Origin: Lentzea guizhouensis
GTDB taxonomy: Bacteria > Actinomycetota > Actinomycetes > Mycobacteriales > Pseudonocardiaceae
Direction of reading: 5' to 3'
Length of the DNA: 64,000 bases
Assembly: GCF_001701025.1 (NCBI RefSeq)
Contig: NZ_CP016793.1
Coordinates: forward strand, 4,154,001 to 4,218,000
The translations under genes and the position numbers were made by a program. The stretch's first letter is position 1. The number at the start of each line of letters is the position of its first letter. The notes beneath the pieces are model-generated. The model was not told where the DNA came from, did not search any database, and was given only the letters and a program-made list of their open reading frames with translations. This document shows positions 33,071-41,838 of this stretch, in pieces.

Positions 33071-34018
33071 GTGGGAGCTGTTGACGTAGCAGGACTGGTC
33101 GGCCGCGCGCGTGACGCCGAGCCGCGCGCGGTCGCCAGGCTGATCTCGTTGGTGGAGCAGGGGAGCTCGGCGCTGCCCGAGGTGGCGGCGGCTCTGGCCC
33201 CGTTCACCGGCAACGCCCAGGTGGTCGGCATCACGGGTGCTCCCGGTGTCGGCAAGTCGACGTCGACCAACGCGTTGGTGCGCGCTTTCCGGACCGCGGG
33301 CAAGCGGGTCGCGGTGATCGCGGTCGACCCGTCGAGCCCGTTCTCCGGCGGCGCCCTGCTGGGTGACCGCGTCCGGATGGGCGATCACGCGACCGATGAG
33401 GGCGTGTTCATCCGTTCGATGGCCACGCGCGGTCATCTCGGTGGTCTTTCCTGGGCCACCCCGCAGGCGTTGCGGGTGCTCGACGCGGCCGGCTTCGACG
33501 TGGTCCTGGTGGAGACCGTCGGCGTCGGCCAGTCCGAGATCGAGGTCGTGGCGCTGGCCGACACCACCCTCGTGCTGCTCGCACCGGGCATGGGCGACGG
33601 CATCCAGGCCGCGAAGGCGGGCATCCTGGAGATCGCCGACGTGTTCGTGGTCAACAAGGCCGACCGCGACGGCGCCGACCAGACCGCCCGCGACCTGAAG
33701 TACATGATCTCCCTGGGCCGCCGCGACCGTTCGGGCCCGCTGTGGCGCCCACCCGTCGTGAAGACCGTCGCCGCCAGCGCGGAGGGTGTGGACGCGGTCG
33801 TCGAGGCGATCGCCGCCCACCAGGCGTGGATGGCCGAGCACGGCGAACTGGCCGCTCGTCGCCTGCGCCGCGCCGGAGCCGAGATCGAGGCGATCGCGGT
33901 CGACCGCGTGCGGACGAGGTTCGGCCCGGTCGACGCGCTGGCCGGGCGCGTGGTGGCGGGCGAGCTCGACCCGTTCGCCGCGGCGGAGCAGTTGATCAGC
34001 GGTAACCTGCGGGCATGA
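33071..34018 (+). CDS. meaB: Methylmalonyl-CoA mutase-associated GTPase MeaB
   Basis: A 315-residue G3E-family GTPase that loads and protects the adenosylcobalamin of acyl-CoA mutases. The P loop is GAPGVGKST (56-64), the switch-type motif is VDPSSPFSGGALLGDRVRM, VETVGVGQSE follows, and the base-recognition motif NKAD is at 195-198. The C-terminal helices (AEIEAIAVDRVRTRF) form the dimer arm. It is likely to serve the mutase encoded at 3419. It starts with GTG 10 bp after the thiolase and overlaps the next gene by 4 bases. Confidence 0.95.
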   Translation: MGAVDVAGLVGRARDAEPRAVARLISLVEQGSSALPEVAAALAPFTGNAQVVGITGAPGVGKSTSTNALVRAFRTAGKRVAVIAVDPSSPFSGGALLGDRVRMGDHATDEGVFIRSMATRGHLGGLSWATPQALRVLDAAGFDVVLVETVGVGQSEIEVVALADTTLVLLAPGMGDGIQAAKAGILEIADVFVVNKADRDGADQTARDLKYMISLGRRDRSGPLWRPPVVKTVAASAEGVDAVVEAIAAHQAWMAEHGELAARRLRRAGAEIEAIAVDRVRTRFGPVDALAGRVVAGELDPFAAAEQLISGNLRA

Positions 34019-34617
34019 CCGCTTGGGGAGAGCCCGTCGTCGTCGACCTCGGTGCGAGCGACACCCGCAAAGTCCTGCTCGGCGGCTCCCTGGCCGGTGG
34101 CCTGGGCGTCCTGGCCCTCTTCGGCGCCGTGTCCGCCTTCGTGTCGGGCGAACCGGTGGGCGGCTCGATCGCCGCGGTCATCGGCCTCGCCTTCACCTTC
34201 ATCGGCGTCATGGCCCTGGTGAAGTTCAAGACCATCTCCCGCCCCCGCAAGCTCGTCATCGAACCGCAGGGCATCCGCCTCGACGACCCCCGGGGCACCC
34301 CGTGGGCGGTGGCCTGGCAGGACCTGGGCGCCATCTCGATCTCCCGCACCCGCGAACGCGCCGTGGAGCTCGCCGACGCCCTGGTCCGCCGCACCCTGGT
34401 CCGCGTGGACCTGCACCCGCTCGACCCGGCCCGCTTCCGCCCGGCGCACCCGGCGATGGAACCGCTGTGGGAGTTCCACCGGGTGCAGAACGGCTACCGG
34501 CTGCCGCTGGGGGACTCGGCGCCGATGATCGCGCCGATCGACGCGGGGCTGCGGATGTACGCGCCGCAGATCTACCGCGGGGTGATCGACGAGGGGTTCA
34601 CGGTCGGCCTGCACTGA
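34015..34617 (+). CDS. Two-helix membrane protein coupled to meaB, unknown function
   Basis: A 200-residue protein. Two hydrophobic helices (VLLGGSLAGGLGVLALFGAVSAFV and SIAAVIGLAFTFIGVMALVKF) are followed by a soluble domain that looks like a PH-like fold (KLVIEPQGIRLDDPRGTPWAVAWQDLGAISISRTR). Similar small membrane proteins occur widely in actinobacteria without known function. The ATGA overlap with meaB implies co-translation, yet no metabolic role is evident. Confidence 0.8.
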   Translation: MTAWGEPVVVDLGASDTRKVLLGGSLAGGLGVLALFGAVSAFVSGEPVGGSIAAVIGLAFTFIGVMALVKFKTISRPRKLVIEPQGIRLDDPRGTPWAVAWQDLGAISISRTRERAVELADALVRRTLVRVDLHPLDPARFRPAHPAMEPLWEFHRVQNGYRLPLGDSAPMIAPIDAGLRMYAPQIYRGVIDEGFTVGLH

Positions 34618-34667
34618 CGCTGCCGCGCTCGGTGCCGCTCGGCCCGCGCAAGCCACCCGAACGCCGT

Positions 34668-34687
34668 GGCCGGCAACTCGACCGGCC
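34668..34687. terminator. Hairpin terminator after the meaB operon
   Basis: GGCCGG and CCGGCC around an 8-base loop, 50 bp past the stop at 34617. The stem is short but GC-only. Confidence 0.5.
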
Positions 34688-34754
34688 CTCACTGAACATC
34701 TACCCTGAGTAACCCCCGGTTTCACCATTTCCGGTGATGGTCTCCCCCTTGACT

Positions 34755-34776
34755 ACTGAGGGGAGTTACCCTCAGT
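34755..34776. promoter_or_regulatory. Inverted repeat upstream of the DevS/DevR-like pair
   Basis: ACTGAGGG-GAGTTA-CCCTCAGT, perfect 8-base arms, 46 bp before the kinase start. A second small palindrome, TCACC-N6-GGTGA, lies about 20 bp further upstream. A TTGACT at 34749 overlaps it and could be a -35 box. Candidate site for autoregulation by the response regulator. Confidence 0.4.
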
Positions 34777-34821
34777 CGTTCGTGCGGTGTCACGTCTCTC
34801 CCTCCCGAAGGGGCGAAGCCC

Positions 34822-36327
34822 GTGGGCGGCAACCTCAGCACCGACCAGCGCCTCCTCGACGTCGTGCTGTCGTTCGCCGGCACCGACTCCCTCCCCGAGC
34901 TCCTCCACCTGGTCGTCGAGTCCGCCTGCGAGCTCACCGGCGCCTCCTACGGCGCGCTCGCCGTCGTGAACGGGCACCGGGAGCTCCTCGAGTGGTCGGG
35001 GCAGGACCCCGACCACATCACCACCGGCGATCCGCGGTCGATCAACGCCACCGAGTTCGTCGGGGTGCCGGTGCAGGTCGACGGGCAGGAGTTCGGCAAC
35101 CTCTACCTGGCCGGCAAGGCCGTCTTCGACGAGCACGACCGGGAGACCGCCGCCACGGTCGCCACCGCGGCCGGCATCGCGATCAGGAGACAACGCGCGC
35201 ACGACCAGGTCCGCCGGCGGGAGGGATGGCTGAGTGCCGCCGCCGAGGTCACCACGGCGTTGCTGACGGGCACCGGCGGCCGGGACGCGCTGTACCTGGT
35301 GGCCAAGCGGGCGCGGAGAGCGGCGAACGCGAACTTCAGCGCGCTGGTGCTGCCGGACCACGCGGGTGAGCTGGTCATCGAGGTCACCGACGGCGGCACC
35401 TACGACGCCGAGGGCATGCGGTTGCCGAAGGAGAACACGGTCAGCTACCGGGTCTACGAGAGCGGCAGGGCCGAGGCGCACGAGGCCGGGCAGGTGCCGA
35501 CGGTGCCGGGACCGGTGGTGGTCGTGCCGTTGTCGGCGGGGGAGCGCAGGCTCGGGGTGCTGATCGTGGCGCGGACGCGGAGCCAGCCGCCGTTCGAGGA
35601 CCTGGAGCTGGTGGAGGCGTTCGCGGTGCAGGCGGCGCTGGTGCTGGAGTTCACGCAGGCGCAGGGGGACACCGAGCGGCTCGCGGTGCTGGAGGAGCGG
35701 GACCGGATCGCGCGGGACCTGCACGACCTGGTGATCCAGCGGTTGTTCGGGCTGGGGCTGGGACTGCAGGGGTTGACGGGGGCGATCACGACGCCGGAGA
35801 TCACCAAGCGGATCAGCGGGTTCGTGGAGGAGGTCGACCACACGATCAGGGAGATCCGCCGGACCATCTTCTCGTTGCAGGAGCCGCTGACGAACACCAC
35901 GAGCCTGCGCGGGCAGCTGCTCAGAGCGGTGCACGACTCGGCGCAGCTGCTGGGGTTCGAGCCGGACGTGTCGCTGGAGGGCCCGTTGGACACGGTGGTG
36001 CCGGACCAGCTCAGGCCGGATCTGGTGGCCACGCTGAGAGAAGCGCTCACCAACGTCGCACGCCATGCGCGCGCGAAGCACGTGAAGGTCGCTATCGGTG
36101 TCAACCGGGAGATGACCGCGCTGGAGCTCACGGTCAAGGACGACGGGCGTGGCTTGCCGTTGTCTGACGATTCGCACGCGCAGGCCCACCACGCCGGTGG
36201 ACTGGCGAACATGGCGGCTCGAGCGCGGCGTCACCACGGGAACTGTTCCGTGGACTCGGTTCCCGGTGCGGGCGTGCGCATCACCTGGTTCGTCCCGTTG
36301 GCGCTGCAGGAGGCGACATGGCGATAG
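34822..36327 (+). CDS. GAF-domain sensor histidine kinase, DevS/DosT-like
   Basis: A 501-residue cytosolic kinase. It has a shortened first GAF domain (about 21-125), a second GAF domain (136-275), a HisKA_3 dimerisation helix with the phosphoacceptor His301 (DRIARDLHDLVIQRLFGLGL), and a HATPase domain (about 395-495; REALTNVARHA, DDGRGLP, GGLANMAARAR). It resembles the mycobacterial DevS/DosT redox and gas sensors. The loop before FVGVPVQV that holds the haem-ligand His in those proteins seems absent, so it may not bind haem. GTG at 34822 has AAGGGG upstream. The 3' end overlaps the response regulator gene. Confidence 0.9.
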   Translation: MGGNLSTDQRLLDVVLSFAGTDSLPELLHLVVESACELTGASYGALAVVNGHRELLEWSGQDPDHITTGDPRSINATEFVGVPVQVDGQEFGNLYLAGKAVFDEHDRETAATVATAAGIAIRRQRAHDQVRRREGWLSAAAEVTTALLTGTGGRDALYLVAKRARRAANANFSALVLPDHAGELVIEVTDGGTYDAEGMRLPKENTVSYRVYESGRAEAHEAGQVPTVPGPVVVVPLSAGERRLGVLIVARTRSQPPFEDLELVEAFAVQAALVLEFTQAQGDTERLAVLEERDRIARDLHDLVIQRLFGLGLGLQGLTGAITTPEITKRISGFVEEVDHTIREIRRTIFSLQEPLTNTTSLRGQLLRAVHDSAQLLGFEPDVSLEGPLDTVVPDQLRPDLVATLREALTNVARHARAKHVKVAIGVNREMTALELTVKDDGRGLPLSDDSHAQAHHAGGLANMAARARRHHGNCSVDSVPGAGVRITWFVPLALQEATWR

Positions 36328-36971
36328 CGGTGCTGCTCGTGGACGACCACGAGATCGTGCGGCGCGGGCTCGTGCAGCTCCTCGCGCAGGCGGACGACAT
36401 AGCCGTGGTCGGGCAGGCCGACAGCGCCACCTCCGCGATCACCCAGGCGCCCCGGCTCAAACCCGATGTCGCGATCATCGACGTGCGGTTGCCCGACGGC
36501 GACGGCGTGACGGTGTGCCGGGAGATCAGGAGCCTGGTGCAGCCGCCGCCGGCGTGCCTGATGCTCACGTCCTATTCGGACGACGAGGCGCTGTTCGGCG
36601 CGATCATGGCCGGCGCGTCCGGCTACATGCTGAAGGAGGTGTCCGGCAACGACCTCGTGGCCGCCGTGCGCACGCTCGCCTCCGGCGGCAGCCTCCTGCA
36701 CGCCGGTGTCACCTCGACCGTGCTGCAACGGCTGCGCGGCGGATCGGAGGAAGACCCCCGCTACGCCGCGTTGAGCCCGCAGGAGAAGCGCATCCTCGAC
36801 CTGATCGCCGAGGGCATGACGAACCGGCAGATCGCGAACCGGCTGTTCCTCGCCGAGAAGACCGTGAAGAACTACGTGTCGAGCCTGCTGCACAAGCTCG
36901 GTTTCGACCGCCGCACCGAGGCGGGCGTCTACGCGGCGCGACGCAGACGCACCCACCCCGGCACGTTCTAG
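36318..36971 (+). CDS. DevR/DosR-like response regulator (NarL/LuxR type)
   Basis: A 217-residue response regulator. The receiver has the acidic pair at VDDHE, phosphoacceptor Asp55 (AIIDVRLPDGDG), Thr84 and Lys106. The C-terminal LuxR helix-turn-helix (about 150-195) contains LFLAEKTVKNYVSSLLHKLG, closely like DosR of Mycobacterium. It is the partner of the kinase upstream (10-base overlap). The target regulon cannot be read from this window; the inverted repeat at 34755 is a candidate site. Confidence 0.95.
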   Translation: MAIAVLLVDDHEIVRRGLVQLLAQADDIAVVGQADSATSAITQAPRLKPDVAIIDVRLPDGDGVTVCREIRSLVQPPPACLMLTSYSDDEALFGAIMAGASGYMLKEVSGNDLVAAVRTLASGGSLLHAGVTSTVLQRLRGGSEEDPRYAALSPQEKRILDLIAEGMTNRQIANRLFLAEKTVKNYVSSLLHKLGFDRRTEAGVYAARRRRTHPGTF

Positions 36972-36985
36972 GTGATACCCCTGGT

Positions 36986-37000
36986 GCACGACCTTCGTGC
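36986..37000. terminator. Short hairpin between the response regulator and peptidase genes
   Basis: GCACGA-CCT-TCGTGC lies between the convergent stops at 36971 and 37017. The stem is only 6 bp, so terminator function is tentative. Confidence 0.45.
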
Positions 37001-37016
37001 GGGCCGTGCCGGAGGT

Positions 37017-38552
37017 TCACCAGCCGAGCTGAACCGCCAGCCGCTTCGCCTGGTCCAGCACGCTCGCCTGGCCCGCACCCGGCTCCGGCAGCGGCACACC
37101 GGGGCACGACAGGTCGCCGGCCGGCGTGACGCGGTCGACCAGGTACCGCTCGACGACGTCGTTGACGCACGCGTTGTCGAAGCCGTAGATGCCGTGGTCA
37201 CCCTCGTCCTGGACCGTGAGCATCCGCGAACCCGCGAACCGGGCGTGTGCCTTGCGCGCGCCCTCGATCGGCGTCGGGGCGTCCCGCACGGACTGCACCA
37301 TCAGCGTCGGCGAGACGCCGATCCCGGTGGGCTGCTTGAGGTTCACCTTCGGCCGGTCCCAGTACGCGCAGGGACCCATGAGCTGGTAGTACCCCAGCAG
37401 CGGCCACTTGGCGCCGTCCCGCACGGCGTCGCGCTCCAGGTACCCGCGCCCACCGTGGAACGGCGTGTCGTTGCAGACGATCGCGTACCGGGTGCCGACC
37501 ACGAAGTCCGGATAGCTGGCCTGCGCCCCGAACTGCACGGGCACCGCACCGGCGATCTCGGCGAACTTCTGGGCGGTCTGCTCGAACGAGTACTTGCTGT
37601 ACTGGCCGTCGAACAGCAAGAAGTCCAGCGTGACCGGGTAGTAGACCCCGTCGGGCAGCGTGACGGGCTGCTGCGCGAGCTTGGCACGGGTGCGTTCGTA
37701 GGTCTGGCGCACCTCCTCGCCGGTCTTGCCGAGGTGGTAGAGGTGGTCGTACTTGGCGACCCACGGCGCGAAGTCGACGCGGAAGCGCCGCTCGAAGCCG
37801 AGGCCGAAGTCGCCGAACACCGTCTGCCACGGCGCGGTGAACTCGGTGTTCGAGTCCAGCACGATCTTGTCGAGCGTCTTGGGGAAGTACGTGGCGTAAT
37901 AGGCGCCCATCCAGCTGCCGCCGGAGTAGCCGAGCCAGTCGACCTTCTTGCGGCCCAGGACCTGCCGCAGCAGGTCGAGGTCGCGGACCGTCTGCTCGGT
38001 GGTCACGTGCTTGCCGAGCTCACCGGACTTGGTCTGGCAGAACTTCGCCTGCAGCTCCATGCCGCCGTAGAGCAGGTCCAGGTTCGCCTTGCTGCGGTCA
38101 CGCGGATCCGTTGACCCGAGCGTGTCGAACATGCCGCACGTGAGGTTGTCGCTGGCCCCTGTGCCGCGCACGTCGATTCCGATGATCTCGGCGTTCTCGC
38201 TGAGCTTGGGCCGTTCCAGGAAGATCAACGGCATGATGCGGCCCTCGCCGCCCGGCCCGCCGGGGTTGGTGAAGACCGTGGTCTTCGCCGTGCCGGACTT
38301 CGGGCGGGTGCGGCTGACCGCGATCGTGATGGTCTTGCCGTTGTTCGGGTTGTTCCAGTCCATCGGCGCGGTGAACGTGCCGCACTCCAGGCGTTCCGCG
38401 CCGGGCGGGAAGCCGGGCGGGACCGGGTCGAAGCAGCGCTGCCACTGGATCTGCTGGTTCGCGAACGGCGTCTTCGCCTGCGCTTGTGGCGCGATCAGCA
38501 GCGAGGTCGCCGTGACGGCCACGAGCGCGGCCGCGATCTTCTTGCGGTGCAT
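37017..38552 (-). CDS. Secreted alpha/beta hydrolase, tripeptidyl aminopeptidase-like (S33), copy 1
   Basis: A 511-residue exported protein. The signal peptide (KKIAAALVAVTATSLLIAPQAQA) is followed by an S33-type hydrolase: ECGTFTAPMDWNNP, the NPGGPGG oxyanion loop (96-102), GIDVRGTG, nucleophile Ser210 in GYSGG, a C-terminal acid near VRDAPTP and His in EGDHGIYG. These enzymes release N-terminal peptides outside the cell (SlpD/SlpE type in Streptomyces). It is the first of three neighbouring paralogues and ends an operon with copy 2, 11 bp upstream. ATG at 38552 has GGGGGAG at good spacing. Confidence 0.92.
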   Translation of the reverse strand: MHRKKIAAALVAVTATSLLIAPQAQAKTPFANQQIQWQRCFDPVPPGFPPGAERLECGTFTAPMDWNNPNNGKTITIAVSRTRPKSGTAKTTVFTNPGGPGGEGRIMPLIFLERPKLSENAEIIGIDVRGTGASDNLTCGMFDTLGSTDPRDRSKANLDLLYGGMELQAKFCQTKSGELGKHVTTEQTVRDLDLLRQVLGRKKVDWLGYSGGSWMGAYYATYFPKTLDKIVLDSNTEFTAPWQTVFGDFGLGFERRFRVDFAPWVAKYDHLYHLGKTGEEVRQTYERTRAKLAQQPVTLPDGVYYPVTLDFLLFDGQYSKYSFEQTAQKFAEIAGAVPVQFGAQASYPDFVVGTRYAIVCNDTPFHGGRGYLERDAVRDGAKWPLLGYYQLMGPCAYWDRPKVNLKQPTGIGVSPTLMVQSVRDAPTPIEGARKAHARFAGSRMLTVQDEGDHGIYGFDNACVNDVVERYLVDRVTPAGDLSCPGVPLPEPGAGQASVLDQAKRLAVQLGW

Positions 38553-38563
38553 GTGTCTCCCCC

Positions 38564-40093
38564 TTACTGCCAACCGAGCTGGGTGGCGAGCTGACGTGCC
38601 TTCGTGAGCGGGTTCTGCACGGTGTCCCCCGGAGCGGGCAGCGGAACCCCCGGGCACGTCAGGTCCTTCGTGGGCGCGACACCGTCGACGAGGTAGCGCT
38701 CGACGACGTCGTTCACGCACGGGTTGCTGAAGCCGTAGATGCCGTGGTCGCCCTCGTTCTCGACGGTCAGCATCACCGAGTTCTCGAACCCCCGGTGGGC
38801 GCGCTGGGCGCCTTCCAGCGGCGTCGCGGCGTCGCGCACCGACTGCACCATCAACGTCGGCACGACACCCTTGCCGGTCGGCTGCTTGAGGTGGACGTTC
38901 GGGCGGTCCCAGAACGTGCACGGCCCGGCGAGCTGGTAGTGCCCGAAGAACGGCCACCGCGCGCCGTCACGCACGGCGTCGCGTTCCAGGTACTCGCGCC
39001 CGCCCCGCCACGGCGTGTCGTTGCACAGGATGGAGTACAGCGTGCCGCTGAAGGCGTCCGGGTAGGTGGCCTGCGCGCTCATCCTCCGCGGTGCGGCGCC
39101 GGCCAGCTCGGCGATCTTGGTCGCGGTGCCGTCGAACGCGCCCTTGTCGTAGAGCCCGCCGCGGGTCATGAAGTCGAGCGCCACGCCGTTGTAGGTGCCC
39201 TCCGGCAACGTCACCGGCTGCGCGTTGAGGTTCTTGCGGGTGCGCTCGTAGGTCTGCCAGACCTCGTCGGCGGTCTTGCCGAGGTGGTAGACGCTGTCGT
39301 ACTTCGCCACCCACGGCAGGAAGTCGACCCGCAGCCGCCGTTCGAAGCCCATGCCCCAGTCGCCGAACACCGTCTGCCACGGCGCGGTGAACTCGGCGTT
39401 GGAGTCGAGCACGATCCGGTCGAGCGTCTTGGGGAAGTAGGTGGCGTAGTAGGCGCCCATCCAGCTGCCGCCGGAGTAGCCGAGCCAGCTGACCTTCTTC
39501 TTGCCCAGCACCTGGCGCAGCAGGTCGAGATCCTTCACCGTCTGCTCGGTGGTGACGTTCCTGCCGAGCTCACCGGACTTGGTCTGGCAGAACTTCGCCT
39601 GCAGCTCCATCCCGCCGTAGATCAGGTCGAGGTTGGCCTTGCTGCGGTCGCGCGGGTCGGTGGAGCCGAACGTGTCGAACATGCCGCACGTGACGTTGCT
39701 GCTGGCCCCCGTGCCGCGCACGTCGATGCCGATGATCTCGGCGTTCTCACTGAGCTTGGGCCGGTCGAGGTAGATCAGCGGCATGGAGCGGCCCGCACCC
39801 CCGGGCCCGCCGGGGTTGGTGAAGACGGTGGACTTCGCCGTGCCGGTCTTCGGCGTGAGCCGGCTGACCGCGATGGTGATGGTCTTGCCGTTGCCTGGGT
39901 TGTTCCAGTCCATCGGCGCGGTGAAGGTGCCGCACTCCAGCCGTTCGGCGCCGGGCGGTGCGCCGGGCGGCGGCGAGTCGAAGCACTTCTGCCAGTTGAT
40001 CGTCTGGGCAGGCGCGGCCGACGCCTGTGGTGCGATGAGAAGTGATGTTGCCGTGGCGACGGCCAGTGCGGCCGCTAACTGCTTTCGGCGCAT
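38564..40093 (-). CDS. Secreted alpha/beta hydrolase, tripeptidyl aminopeptidase-like (S33), copy 2
   Basis: A 509-residue paralogue of the gene at 37017, with signal peptide RRKQLAAALAVATATSLLIAPQASA, NPGGPGG (93-99) and nucleophile Ser207 in LGYSGGSWMGAYYATYFPKTLD, a stretch nearly identical to copy 1. The C-terminal VRDAATP and EGDHGIYGFSN complete the triad. Cysteines are conserved between the copies and suit an extracellular fold. It is followed 11 bp later by copy 1, so one promoter in the gap 40094-40219 probably drives both. Confidence 0.92.
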   Translation of the reverse strand: MRRKQLAAALAVATATSLLIAPQASAAPAQTINWQKCFDSPPPGAPPGAERLECGTFTAPMDWNNPGNGKTITIAVSRLTPKTGTAKSTVFTNPGGPGGAGRSMPLIYLDRPKLSENAEIIGIDVRGTGASSNVTCGMFDTFGSTDPRDRSKANLDLIYGGMELQAKFCQTKSGELGRNVTTEQTVKDLDLLRQVLGKKKVSWLGYSGGSWMGAYYATYFPKTLDRIVLDSNAEFTAPWQTVFGDWGMGFERRLRVDFLPWVAKYDSVYHLGKTADEVWQTYERTRKNLNAQPVTLPEGTYNGVALDFMTRGGLYDKGAFDGTATKIAELAGAAPRRMSAQATYPDAFSGTLYSILCNDTPWRGGREYLERDAVRDGARWPFFGHYQLAGPCTFWDRPNVHLKQPTGKGVVPTLMVQSVRDAATPLEGAQRAHRGFENSVMLTVENEGDHGIYGFSNPCVNDVVERYLVDGVAPTKDLTCPGVPLPAPGDTVQNPLTKARQLATQLGWQ

Positions 40094-40219
40094 CGGTGGT
40101 TCCCCCTTCGGTTGTCCCCTCAGCCCATCGCCTTCCGGCCCGCGGGACAACGGCTGAAGGGTGATGCCTCGGTACAACTCTGGTCTTAGGCCAACCCGGC
40201 CAAACGGCCATGACGGGTG

Positions 40220-41692
40220 TCATTTCCGCTGGTGGCCGGGCTCCGGCAGGCTCATCCCGCGGCAGGTCAGGTCGCGGGCGGGCGTGACGCCGTCGACGAG
40301 GTAGCGCTCGACCGTGCTGTCCACGCACTCGTTGCCGTAGCCGTAGAGGGTGTGGTCGCCCTCGTCCTCGACGGTCAACATGATCGAGTTCTTGAGCTGC
40401 CGGTGGGTCCTCCGCGCACCCTCGATCGGCGTCGCCGGATCACGCTCGGCCTGCACCATCAACACCGGCCCGACGCCGTGTCCGGTGGGGCGCTTGAGGT
40501 TCACGTTCGGCCGGTCCCAGAACGCACATGGGCCCGCGACCTGGTAGTAGCCGATGAGCGGCCACTTGGCGCCGTTGACCTCGGCTTCGCGTTCGAGCTG
40601 CGCGCGGTCGGCGAGGAACGGCGTGTCGTTGCACAGGATCGAGTAAGTGGTGGCCATCACGGCGTCCGGGTGGCTCGCCTGTGCTGTGTTCCGTTGCTGT
40701 GCGGGTGCTTGTCCGAGTGCTCGGGTGAGCTCGGCCAGCTTGCGGGCGCCGGCGTCGAACGAGTGCTTGCTGAACAGCGACCCGCGCAGCACCCCGAAGT
40801 CCAGCGTTGCCGGGTGGTAGGTGACGCCGTCCGGCAGCGTGACGGGTTGCTCGGCGAGCTCGCGCCGGGTGTTCTCGTAGGTCTGCCGCACCTCCTCAGC
40901 GGTCTTGCCGAGGTGGTAGACGTGGTCGTACTTGGCCACCCACGGCAGGAAGTCGACGCGGAACCGGCGCTCGAACCCCATCGCCCAGTCGCCGAACACC
41001 TCCTCGAACCGGGCGGTGACGTCGTTGCTGGAGTCGAGCACCATCCGGTCGATCGTCCGGGGGAAGTACGCGGCGTAGTGCGCGCCGAGCCAGGTGCCGC
41101 CGGAGTACCCGATCCAGCTGACCTTCTCGCGGCCCATGACCCTGCGCAGCAGGTCGAGGTCCTTGACCGTCTGCTCGGTGGTGACGTGCCTGCCGAGCTC
41201 GCCGGACCTGCTCTGGCAGAACCTCGCCTGCAGCTCCATGTCCCGGTAGACGAGGTCGAGGTTGGCCTTGCCGCGGTCCCGCGGGTCAAGTGCGTCGGAG
41301 GTGCTGAACTGCCCGCAGGTGACGTTGCTGCTGGCCCCCGTGCCGCGCACGTCGATCCCGACGATCTCGGCGTTCTCGCTGAGCTTCGGGCGGTTCAGGT
41401 AGAGCAGCGGCAGGCTGCGGCCCTCACCGCCGGGGCCGCCGGGGTTGGTGAAGACGGTCGTCTTCGCCTTGCCGTTCTTCGGACGGGTGCGGCTGACGGC
41501 GATGGTGATGGTCTTGCCGTTGTGCGGGTCGTTCCAGTTCATCGGTGCGGTGATCCGGCCGCACTCCAGGCGTCCCTCGGTGGTCAGGTCGGCGCAGGGC
41601 TGCCAGTCGATCCTCTGGTTCGCGTGGGCGTGTGCTTCCGGTGCGACGAGCAGACCGGCGGCGAGCGCCGCGGCCAACGTGGTGCGGTACAT
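40220..41692 (-). CDS. Secreted alpha/beta hydrolase, tripeptidyl aminopeptidase-like (S33), copy 3
   Basis: A 490-residue, more diverged paralogue of the two genes downstream. The signal peptide is shorter (TTLAAALAAGLLVAPEAHA). NPGGPGG (83-89), GIDVRGTG, nucleophile Ser197 (IGYSGGTWLGAHYAAYFPRTID), AERDPATP and EGDHTLYG are conserved. The N-terminal Pro-rich segment of copies 1 and 2 is missing, and the C terminus ends soon after LPEPGH. It is separated from copy 2 by 126 bp, enough for its own terminator or a promoter for copy 2. Confidence 0.92.
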   Translation of the reverse strand: MYRTTLAAALAAGLLVAPEAHAHANQRIDWQPCADLTTEGRLECGRITAPMNWNDPHNGKTITIAVSRTRPKNGKAKTTVFTNPGGPGGEGRSLPLLYLNRPKLSENAEIVGIDVRGTGASSNVTCGQFSTSDALDPRDRGKANLDLVYRDMELQARFCQSRSGELGRHVTTEQTVKDLDLLRRVMGREKVSWIGYSGGTWLGAHYAAYFPRTIDRMVLDSSNDVTARFEEVFGDWAMGFERRFRVDFLPWVAKYDHVYHLGKTAEEVRQTYENTRRELAEQPVTLPDGVTYHPATLDFGVLRGSLFSKHSFDAGARKLAELTRALGQAPAQQRNTAQASHPDAVMATTYSILCNDTPFLADRAQLEREAEVNGAKWPLIGYYQVAGPCAFWDRPNVNLKRPTGHGVGPVLMVQAERDPATPIEGARRTHRQLKNSIMLTVEDEGDHTLYGYGNECVDSTVERYLVDGVTPARDLTCRGMSLPEPGHQRK

Positions 41693-41838
41693 CGGTCGAT
41701 CCCCCTCCTGACGGCCGGCCCCCAGCCGGCCTGCTCACAGGAGATCGCGTCCGGGGGAGCGGTCGCATCGGGGAAAGGCGGTCGCCCACCCTGGAAAACG
41801 GCTCAGGGTCGGCCTCAGGGGTGTGCGACCCTCCCTGC

